64,000 bases of DNA from Achatina immaculata (lineage: Eukaryota > Mollusca > Gastropoda > Stylommatophora > Achatinidae), in assembly GCA_009760885.1 (NCBI GenBank), contig CM019696.1, positions 40,614,267-40,678,266 on the forward strand, written 5' to 3'. Each line of letters opens with the position of its first letter. Position 1 is the stretch's first letter. The position numbers and the translations under genes were made by a program. Under the pieces are notes generated by a model, which ran no database searches, was not told the origin of the DNA, and worked only from the letters and a program-made list of their open reading frames with translations. This document shows, one piece after another, positions 10,890 to 20,373 of the stretch.

Positions 10890-11110
10890 ACCTTTTGACT
10901 CCACCTTTCCAGACTTTCTGCTGTCTTGACTACACCTTTCCAAACTTTCTGCTATCTTGGCTACACCTTTCCAAACTTTCTGCTGTCTTGACTACACCTT
11001 TCCAGACTTTCTGCTGTCTTGACTCCACCTTTCCAGACTTTCTGCTGTCTTGACTCCACCTTTCCAGACTTTCTGCTGTCTTGACTCCATGATTCCATCT
11101 TCTCAAACTT
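10890..11110. repeat. About 31-bp tandem repeat, about seven units
   Basis: The unit is roughly CTTTCCAGACTTTCTGCTGT plus CTTGACTCCAC. Units are well conserved from 10905 to 11090 and decay toward 11240. The minus-strand ORF (WKGVVKTAESLER type repeats) follows from the periodicity. Confidence 0.9.
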
Positions 11111-11239
11111 TCTACTGTTTGATTCTGTGACTCCACTTCCATCATAAATAGTACATTTTTTCTGACTTTGACTCCACTCAAAATATCTTTCAGTTTGGTT
11201 CCTCCTTTGTTTCTGCTGTCCAACTCCACCACTTTCATA

Positions 11240-11624
11240 AATGATATATTTCCACCAATTCAGTCCAGCATGGCCTTGTTATAACTATAAATTGTTACTG
11301 CTCAGTAACAGGTTACTAAAGATATTTATAACTCAGAAACTGTGATGGAGATCATGTGACAAGAGTCAACAGGTAGTGGATTAATGTGGCTTAAGTAAAT
11401 ATTGACAGTGAATTTGAGAATCAGGTCTCACTTTGAGCACACCACACTTGCTTTTTCTGCTGTAGTCAGCCTGTTGAGCTTGTATGAGTCTATGCCAAGA
11501 TCTGTGCATGAAGATATGATAGTGTCTTGACCAGCCATAGCTTGAGTAAAGTATCATCTCATAACAAACACAGTAAATTTAACTTCCTCCATAGTTTAAT
11601 ACAAATTTGACACAACAGGACAAA
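11240..11624. other. Intergenic stretch, no gene seen
   Basis: AT-rich, with no recognised coding or repeat structure. Confidence 0.4.
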
Positions 11625-11800
11625 TAAAAAAAGGTTGACCATGTGAAACTCTAAAGAGAACATTATTTAGATAGGCTAAATTTGTGAGCAAATGATTCCT
11701 TGACGAGGTTGAGAAACTCGCAGAAAACAGAACATTGCTAACTACAGTGTGAGCTCTATATGACATTTAACAGTATGAAAGGATTTAAGATGTAAGATTG
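11625..11800 (+). mobile_element. LINE family C 3' fragment
   Basis: It aligns by eye with 59155-59325: shared blocks are ATGTGAAACTCTAAAGAG, CCTTGA.GAGGTTGA.AA and a 3' block with TGACATTTAA and GATGTAA. The frame is destroyed. It is a 5'-truncated LINE tail with no independent function. Confidence 0.75.
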
Positions 11801-12709
11801 TTTAATCATTTGTTCTCCATGAATTTGTTGAATATGAATCATGCATGTGAAAGATGAAATATTTTTAATACAATATATTTAATGTTTTTTGTACAATGTT
11901 TTTATACAATGTAACTAAGATTTTTTTTTTTTTTGAAGCAAGAATAGTACTTTCAAATAAGGAAGAAGGCCTAGAATGTATGTGTTATTTGAGGAAGATT
12001 TGCCTGTACAGAAAGCAAGAATTGTACTTTCAAATAAGGAAGAAGTCCCAGAATGTATATGTTACTTGAGGAAGATTTTGTTCACTTACTGAGTCTGGTT
12101 ATTACCAGATTTTCCACATAGAATTAGCCTTTATAAGTTGTAGCTTTGTTTCAAAACAGTGCACCTGAAGTTCTGAAACATTCAGAATCAGTTCTTTCTG
12201 AGATTTTATCTTGTGCAGGAATATTGGTGAGAAAACCAATGGTGTATCATGTGTATTCAAGATATATCCTGTTATAAGTGAAAGTACACTGTCAGTTTTA
12301 CTGAAATTAGTTTTTAGAGTTTACTAGCTCGTAGTACATGAACACTCTTCATCAGAAGATATCTCTGTAGCCAACTGGGCTGCAGGTGGTGATGTGATTA
12401 TAATATATTTTAGTTTTGTTTTCATCCAATTTATCTAGTGTATATTTTTCTTTTCATTGTTAGTGTATTTTGACCCTGTGTGTTATTGTTGTTTTGCTTG
12501 AGGACTTTCTACTAGGCCCACAGCCCTACAGTCATATGTGCAAGTATTTTAAAACTCAAATCTTTCTTTTTATTCATTTATGTTTTTGTTTTTTTTTTTT
12601 AGTCCTTTGTTTTTTTGTATTGAACCTGAGGTAGTAACAGACATTTCCTCATCAACCAACACTTCCACTCCCTTTTCTTTTCCCTGTTATAAGTCTCTTA
12701 GATTACACA
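11801..12709. repeat. AT-rich stretch with a local 65-bp duplication
   Basis: The block around AGCAAGAATAGTACTTTCAAA (11936) recurs at 12016 as AGCAAGAATTGTACTTTCAAA. In both places it is followed by TAAGGAAGAAG and a TTGAGGAAGATTTG segment, so about 65 bp is tandemly duplicated. No gene was seen in the remainder. Confidence 0.7.
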
Positions 12710-12940
12710 GAGAAAACTGAAGTAGTACGGACATATTAAATGTTATGAGAATTTGGAGAAGGGTACATAATGGGAAAAAGAAAGAGGGGAAGACCAAGGT
12801 GAAGATGGCTGCAAGACATCATTAATAATGTGCAAATGGATGCAGCAGGCCATATTGCTTACAACTGAAAGGCCTACAGAAGGATCTGTTATTGAGGCAG
12901 AGTTCTGCAAGGGACATACAAGTGACTGACTGACTGAAGT
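12710..12940 (+). mobile_element. LINE family B 3' fragment
   Basis: It contains the family B end: GGGTACATAATGGGAAAAAG, GATGGCTGCAAGACATC, and a 3' terminus AGTGACTGACTGACTG. Similarity begins near AGAGAAAACTGAAGTA. It is shorter than the other copies and non-coding. Confidence 0.85.
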
Positions 12941-14235
12941 CTCTTAAATTCTGATTGTATTGTGTGCATATGTGTTTTTTTAAGTGATGTGTAATTGGTC
13001 TCAAAATTTTCTGTGTTCAAAATGATTAGAACCACCTTGTTGATGGCCACATGAATCTAAGTGGGCTTGAAGAAAGGCTGTGCTCTGATGCTGGCCTAGA
13101 GATGGTACTCACTTGCACTCATGACATTCCCATATGTGCTCTGCCTTTAACCTCACCTCTGAGTGTAAACTTTAGGACCATGTGACCTGAGACTAATGAA
13201 TAAAGTCAGAATGTGGAGTAAAGGATTTGGATTTTCTTGGCCTGCAGCACTCAGCAAAGGCGCTTCTCAGATATGGAAGGAAAGTTGTATAAAAATGTTT
13301 CTACAGTGTGTAACAGAAAATAGTGATTTGATTTGGAAAGTTTGATTTGTTAAAAATAGTTAAAAGTACAGATGTACTGAAGATCTACTGAATATTCAAA
13401 CTCTTATTCAGTCAGATAATGATGAGTTTCACATATTTGCATTCTGAATAAAATTTACAAATTAAAATTTGATATTTCTTCATGATAATCCAACATTTAT
13501 GCTGAATTAATACATATCTCATTCACATTACGTCTGACAGAAAATTGAAATGATGAAACTAGAAATACGGAATTAGTTTTCACTATCTGCAACTTCTTGA
13601 GCAGTGCAAGAATGAATATAAGAAATAAATAATTTCAAATTTAGCATCAAATATCTGAAAATAATCATAGCATCATTTCAATATTCACAGTTTTAGTGAA
13701 CATTTCTGTTCCTTAGAGTGCATTATTTGTGTCTGGCCAAGCAGGAAGTTAAAACTTTATTCTCAGTATATTTTTTAATTAAAAGTGAGCAAAATGAATT
13801 GCAAGTGTGTGTGGCAGTTTCACAAAAGAATAGAAGGGATAAGAAAGAAGTTAGTATATATATATATATTGTCCTTACCATCATCATCTCTCTAGCATAG
13901 TGGAGACAAACAGATCAGTGTACAGTTGTTATATAAAAATAACACACCCGTTAAGACAAAGAATACACAGAAGAAAATAGGATAGGATCTTGGTTAGCTC
14001 TGGAGCTGTGGATTGCTTGGTCCCAATATGTCTCCTATCATCAGAGTCCTCTGCTGACATTTACCAGCAGCTCTGCCTTGTGATATATTGAGAGTGCTTC
14101 TCACATTTTTTTTTTCTTCACCTGTAAACTGTGTTTTAAGAGCAGGCTTACATGGGCTGTGAGATCAAAGGATACATCTACAGTTAAGACATTGCCACTT
14201 TTTTAAAATCATTATCACTTGTTTGCACGGTCCAT
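12941..14235. other. AT-rich stretch with small microsatellites
   Basis: No coding exon was recognised. A (TA)n tract lies at 13855-13870. Confidence 0.45.
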
Positions 14236-14237
14236 TT

Positions 14238-14282
14238 TACACACACACACACCACCAACACCACACACCCCCCCCCCCCCCC
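14238..14282. repeat. (AC)n plus poly-C tract
   Basis: ACACAC with ACC interruptions is followed by an uninterrupted C-run of about 15 bases. Confidence 0.9.
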
Positions 14283-14324
14283 AATCCTTGTATTGATATC
14301 TATGTCGTTTCTGTATTTCTGCTT

Positions 14325-15260
14325 TCTTTCTCATCTTTTGTGTTGACCTTGTCTGAAGTTCTGTCATTCTCTTATCTTTAGTATTGACCTTGTCTGAAGT
14401 TCTGTCATTCTCTGATTTTTTTGTGTTGACCTTGCCTGAAGTTCTGTCATTCTCTGATCTTTTGTGTTTACCTTGTCTAAAGTTCTGTTATTCTTTGATC
14501 TTTTGTGTTTACCTTGTCTAAAGTTCTGTTATTCTTTGATCTTTTGTGTTGACCTTGTCTGAAGTTCTGTTATTCTCTGATCTTTTGTGTTGACCTTGTC
14601 TGAAGTTCTGTCATTCACTGATTTTTTTGTGTTGACCTTATCTGAAGTTCTGTTATTCTCTGATCTTTTGTGTTGACCTTGTCTGAAGTTCTTTCATTCT
14701 CTGATCTTTAGTGTAGAGCTTGTCTGAAATTCTGTTATTCTGTGATCTTTTGTGTTGACCTTGCCTGAAGTTCTGTCATTCTCTTATCTTTTGTGTTGGC
14801 CTTGTCTGAAGTTCTGTCATTCTCTAATTTTTTGTGGTTACTTTGTTTGAAGTTCGGTTATTCTCTCAATTTGTAGACTAACTTTATAAAGTGTGCTATT
14901 CTCTAATCTTTTATGGTGATATGCTGTAGTTCTTTTATATTTTTAATTTTTCTTGTTTCTGTTGTCTTGACTTTATCTGAAATTGTAGTATACTCATCTT
15001 TTATGTTGACCTTAGTCTGTAGTTCTATGATATTTTGACTCTTCTGATGTGTTGTATTTCTTTCATCATTTATATTGACCTTGTGTACAATTCTATTATT
15101 CTCTCATCATTTATGTTGACCTTGTAGGATGTTCTGTTTTTTTTTCTGTTGTCTTTTAGACTGACCTTATATGAAGTTCTGTTGTTCTCTCATCTTTTAG
15201 ACTATCATTGTAAAAGTTAAGTCGTTCTCTCATCTTTTAGACTAACTTATTGTTAGTTTT
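14325..15260. repeat. 41-bp degenerate tandem repeat, about 20 units
   Basis: The unit is approximately TTCTGTCATTCTCTGATCTT plus TTGTGTTGACCTTGTCTGAAG. It is regular from 14340 to 14830 and then increasingly diverged and indel-rich to about 15260. An isolated single unit in the opposite orientation lies at about 16705-16738. Confidence 0.9.
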
Positions 15261-15484
15261 GACCTTGAATGATGTGCTGTTTTTCAACTAGGTTAAAATG
15301 TTATTTGTCTATTGTCTTCTCCTTTCTTCATTGCTTTTGTTGATGTAAAACTGGCTTTTTAGTTATAAGACCCGTTTTGTGTTGTACTTAATACATTATT
15401 ACCTGTATGCCCTGTACACATATGTTTATTTAAACGTCATGAAAGATCATTTTGACAGACTTGTGGGTTGGTTTATACTCTTTG

Positions 15485-15590
15485 TGTGCGAGATATACCA
15501 CAAGGGAAATAATCTACAAGAGATATACCACAAGGGAAATAATCAACAATTGCTTTTTTTAACGGCGTGTAGAACTCTTCTGTAATGTAA
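15485..15590. repeat. Short direct duplication with the ACAAGGGAAATAAT motif
   Basis: GAGATATACCACAAGGGAAATAATC occurs twice in tandem (15491 and 15522 regions). A related block with the same ACAAGGGAAATAATCTA core and a shared downstream TAGA.CTCTTCTG lies at 17057-17115. This motif type is frequent in molluscan repeats (from general knowledge). Confidence 0.65.
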
Positions 15591-17275
15591 GGCAAGAATC
15601 ACACAAAGTGACAACGGGGAGGAGCAGAATTAGGCGGCCAGGCGGGGGATGAAATAAATTAGCTAAGCTGAAAGTGAAGAGTCCGCTAAAACAAGCAAAC
15701 CTTTGGGGGAAAGGAATCGGCTAAGCTCGGGTAAAAGATGCAGTCAATTAGAACACTTCGGCTAAAGACATGTAAAATGTACGCGAAAAATAAGCAGCAG
15801 TTTCGCTACATTAAAGAGATCATTCATGACGATCTTATGATATGGCCAAGAGATCATTAGGTTGTAGAAGCCATTACTGTAAAGTAGTTTTTCCCAATGT
15901 GGAAGTGGGGGGGCTTATACTTTTTTCATAACTTGATTGACTATTATTCTTTGGGGGGTGGGGGTTCAAATCGTTGAGGTGGGACACGATGTAAAAAAAA
16001 GGTTGAGAGACACTGTTGTATTTAATAATTGTGTAATAACATTAGAAAGGCCATTAAGACACGCTTTTTTGCGTTCTGTGGAAGAAAAACAAATGAATAA
16101 TGAAAATGAAAACACAAGGCAGCCCCATAATTATAGATTTAGATGACATGAGATCTCTGTGTGCGAGCGCGCCCCATAAAAGATTTTTAACTTCCTATAG
16201 CGCACAAATATCGGTTGTCAAAAACTGGAAAGTGCAGACAACTCCAACTGGCAAACATAAATCATTCCACGAGTACAAGCCCTTTTAAAATGAATCATTG
16301 TTGCACATGAAATTTTATTAAAATTCAAACCATGAAGTTCTTGGAAAAATGATACAATGCACGAAACTTATGTGATAACTGCAGTAATAATTCAGGGAAT
16401 AAACAATATTGAATGACACCTGAATATAAAAATATAAACAAATGACCGAACACGTTGCACAAACTGACCAATGTTGTTGGATCGACGTGTTGCTTTAAAG
16501 CAGTGGAGCTAGAGAAGAAGCCTAATTCTTAGATCCACCCCAGGGAGTAAGAAAAAGGTGACCTAATACACTCTCTATCCGATATGATGCTTTTATTACA
16601 CGTACTAGAAGACACCTCAGTAATAAAACAGCATTCTTCCTTAGAGTAATAAGTCAGTGATCTGCAACTTCCTGGCGCCATAACTATATCCGGTATTGTT
16701 TGGAACTTTAGACAAGGTCAACATAAAAGATGAAGTAAATTTAAGACATTATAAATGTCAAAACGGAGGATGAAAGAAATATAGCGCCAGTCTGCGGGAG
16801 TCCATTTACTCTTATTAGTAATTGTTATTTCAAGTTTTTAGATTTCCTGGTTTCAGACAAAATGCTTTTTAATGCTCTTTTTTTTTTTTTTTTGTCACCC
16901 GCAAGGGCGCTGCTAGATAAGTTTACCACCTCGCGGTGGTGGGGGTTTCTGGATTAAAAGTTTCTTAGCCTGGACAGAAGGACCATCTTGTTGATCATGG
17001 TACAATCCGTGCCAGGTAGGTATTTACATATATGCCAGGTAATGCTCTTCTGTGTGATATAGCACAAGGGAAATAATCTATAAAATAAAACTCATATGTA
17101 GAGCTCTTCTGGATTGTAAAAGTATTAAGTACTTGTATTAACAGCTTGGTTTTTAAATCTGCATACTGAGAACTGAAAAAGTTTGAGAACCACTACTCAG
17201 AAAAAAAGGAAAAGGAGGGAGGGGGGGGGGGGAATCATAATTGTTATTCATTTACAGTCTTTCTTCACACTGTAC
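15591..17275. other. Intergenic stretch, no gene seen
   Basis: It holds a T-run at 16878-16894, a small palindrome CACCTCGCGGTGGTG near 16927, the 17057 repeat copy and a G-run at 17221-17232. No coding evidence was found. Confidence 0.45.
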
Positions 17276-17435
17276 AGTCACTCAGTCATTTGCATGTCCT
17301 TTACGGAACTTTGCCTCCCTAATAGCTCTCTTGTAGGCCTCTCGGTTGTAAGCAAGATGCCCTGCTGCTGATGCATTCATTTGCAGATTATCAAATATGT
17401 CTTGCAGCCATCTTCGCCGTGATCTTCCCCTCTAG
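17276..17435 (-). mobile_element. LINE family B 3' tail, minus strand
   Basis: Read on the minus strand it ends in GGACATGCAAATGACTGAGTGACTG. Blocks GGCAAAGTTCCG, GGCCTACA and GGCTGCAAGACAT are those of the other family B copies. It is 5'-truncated at about 17435. Confidence 0.85.
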
Positions 17436-17587
17436 TAAAAGTAATTTCAGGAATTTGTCAACAACTGAACATGGTGATACTCTAATCACTTTAGTAACTG
17501 CTTGTCAGTTTTGTCCGATATTTCAATTTTTACCAGTTAAGAAATCTTTTGATGAACTAGTGCAGGTATGATGCACTCTATATCACT

Positions 17588-18049
17588 TGACGAAAATCAG
17601 GATATCTAAGAGTAATGTTCTAAGTCTACTACTCTATGGAAATGAATCCTGGAAAATCACCAAAACCACAGAAAACAAGCTGAATTCTTCTCAGACTAAA
17701 TGTTTACAAAGAATTAGAAAAATATTTTGGCCAAACACCATAAGAAATAACATTTTGTTGACAGAAATGCAGATGAAGCCACTGACAGCAATTATTGAGC
17801 AAAGACACTGGCGATGGTTGGGACATGTGCTCCGAATGACTGACAACTCACTACCAAAAATAGCACTGAGATGGACACCATATGGAACAGAAGTAAGGGT
17901 AGACCAAAAGAAACATAGAGAAGAACAGCAGAAAGGATGTTGAGCGATAGAGGGCTCACCTGGGCAAAAGCAGAAAAAAAGCAAAGGACAGGCATTTGTG
18001 GAAAACCTTTAACCCTTACGGAAGCCCCATGTGCCCTGGGCACTTAAGG

Positions 18050-18094
<45 letters not shown>
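17588..18094 (+). mobile_element. LINE family A copy 2, 5'-truncated, (TA)n tail
   Basis: It begins at AAAATCAGGATATCTAAGAG (compare 3355 in copy 1) and carries the C-terminal block with LNSSQTKCLQRIRKIFWPNT and RHWRWLGHVLRM. The frame is open to about 17943. The 3' end, GGGCACTTAAGGTTCA, is followed directly by (TA)n at 18050-18094 instead of the (GA)n seen in the other two copies. Confidence 0.9.
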
Positions 18095-18098
<4 letters not shown>

Positions 18099-18149
18099 CA
18101 GTGCAAATTTCCCTGATAAAGTTATTATTGCATTATTTGTAAGAAGTTA

Positions 18150-18595
18150 GTAAATAACTATATTAATATTTCTCTGATAAATCAAACTGTAGGAATAAAG
18201 TATATTAACATTTCTCTGATAAATCATACTGTATGAACAAAGTATATTAACATTTCTCTGATAAATCAAACTGTAGGAATAAAGTATATTAACATTTCTC
18301 TGATAAATCATACTGTAGGAACAAAGTATATTAACATTTCTCTGATAAAGAAAACTGTAGGAACAAAGTATATTAACATTTCTCTGATAAAGAAAACTGT
18401 AGGAACAAAGTATATTAACATTTCTCTGATAAAGAAAACTGTAGGAACAAAGTATATTAACATTTCTCTGATAAATCAAACTGTAGAAACAAAGTATATT
18501 AACATTTCTCTGATAAACAAAACTGTAGGAACAAAGTATAGTAACATTTATCTGATAAAGAAAACTGTAGGATCAAAGTATATTAACATTTCCCA
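18150..18595. repeat. 42-bp tandem repeat, about ten units
   Basis: The unit is roughly AGTATATTAACATTTCTCTG plus ATAAAGAAAACTGTAGGAACAA. Two subtypes alternate (ATCAAACT and AGAAAACT). As 42 is a multiple of three, the minus strand stays open as 14-residue YQRNVNILCSYS repeats; I treat that as incidental. Confidence 0.95.
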
Positions 18596-18599
18596 TCGT

Positions 18600-19390
18600 G
18601 GAAAGATGGGAATGAAAACAATGAAGGTCTGCAAGCTTTAACAAATGGGGCGTTAGCATCAAGGATGATAACTCTTGCTATAAACCCAATATAGTTTCTT
18701 GAAACTTTTTGCAGGGTAAGAGAAGTTGCCGTTAATGAAAATACTGCATCCCAAACATTTGGGTAGTTTACATGCAGAGGTCAGAAAGATGGACTACAAC
18801 TGGAGACGGACAGAAGATGCGGGCCAGGACAAATAATTGGAGAGTCCTTGTTGATGGTCTATGCTCCAGAAAGAGGTTAAAAAAGGGGGATATGGATGGA
18901 CGTCCATTGCTTATTATAAATAGCAATATCACAGAAACTTCTTCCTCTCCTCATTCGTCTGCATTTCATGGCTCTAACCTCAGACGTCGATATTTATTCT
19001 CCTGATAAGCTGAGGAGTGTTTATCTGCGCTTCCTGATTACATGACTAGTAACGATGTATAATTAAACGTATTAAATAATAAAATGAGTAACGACGTTGG
19101 TGATAATGCATAAATGTTATAGGCAGTTTTGAAAAAACAATCTGATAGTTACCAACTGAATATGCTGTGTAATAAATGATTGCAAGTTTAGCAAAACTAC
19201 AACTGCCGACAAACACATTATTTTATAAAAGGTTTATACTATAAAAAAAAACAGTAAGGTAACAAACAACAACAAAATAAATGTCCTTGTGTGTGTCTCG
19301 ACAGCTAGTTTTTTTTTAAATTCGGATACCTCGTTTACCACTTTAAAAAAAACTGCAAAATCAACATTTTTTTAAAAATGGAGGTAAGGG
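18600..19390. other. Flank downstream of the protease gene, no gene seen
   Basis: AT-rich. It may include the 3' UTR of the minus-strand protease that ends at 19391. An AATAAA-like signal in minus orientation (TTTATT) occurs at about 19277, but this is weak evidence. Confidence 0.35.
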
Positions 19391-20373
19391 TTAAAAAATA
19401 TTTTTACGCATTGAGACGTTCAGTCTTCTGTGTCTGTCATGGCGGCTGTGGATAAAACAGTGTAACTGCTCTTTGGAAGACCCCAACTGTATAAACACAG
19501 GACCTCCAGATGACCCAGGGCAAGTAGCAGCCAAATAACGAGACACGAACCTGCAGATCTGACGCCCTCCTTCACTGCAGGTCTCCTCTTTCATGAGGCC
19601 TGCAGTGATAGACTGTGGTCTGTGTTTGTTGATGCTTTCTTCACTTGGAGATTTGCTACTTGTAAGTCGGTCGTAGTTTTGTTGTCTTCCTTGAATTCTT
19701 GTAAGGTCCTTGAGTCCTGGTGTAGCTTTTGCTCCATGCTTAACCTTATGTGAGTGCGTCCGTCCCGCTGCTGTCTCTGAGCGCGATTCTGCGCTACGAG
19801 TTCGGATTTGGTTATCTTTCCCGTTTCCATTCCATGTCCAAATTTGATTTCCTTGACTGTATTCGGGTACGTCCTGTTCAATTATGTCTCCTATGCTGAC
19901 AGCTTTAGGCAGTCCGTGAGGATGCGAGATGACAATACACATCCCTGACCTAGAGACGTGCCGAGGGATATTTGCCAGCGATTTCGTCACTTCGGCTTTG
20001 TAATGCTGCAAACACTTGATGAGATCTATGTCGTGGGTGATGCAGGTCACGTGAGAGACGTCGAGAAAATCCGAACTGTTCCTGACTTGTAAACTTTGCA
20101 GAAATTTTACATCTTTTCTGTTAAAGCTATCGTAAAACAGCTCCACTTTTGTCTTCGCCGCTTCGACATCGTCGTAAACCACGTGTTTGTTTGTGACGAT
20201 GTCTATTTCAGCGTACATGCTGTGCTTTCCCGCCAAACACTCCTGGCAGGATTCAATACGACATGGGACTGGAGTGGCAACCGTTCTGACAAATCCAGAC
20301 GCAGTACGTCGGATTTTAGTGCCGATAAGATGAAAGAAATGATCACTTTCAGGTCGGTTTGGACTTACACAAT
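19391..20373 (-). CDS. Protease gene exon 2 (catalytic core)
   Basis: The exon starts after TTGTTTTTGGTTTCAG and encodes the His, Asp and Ser motifs and the SHPHG motif, ending at a stop at 19391. All 327 codons are open. The plus-strand ORF inside (20096-20377) is a shadow. Confidence 0.75.

Noticed and set aside
18147..18479. Minus-strand ORF with 14-residue repeats
   Set aside because: The 42-bp satellite period is a multiple of three, which explains the open frame. No start context or flanking coding sequence.
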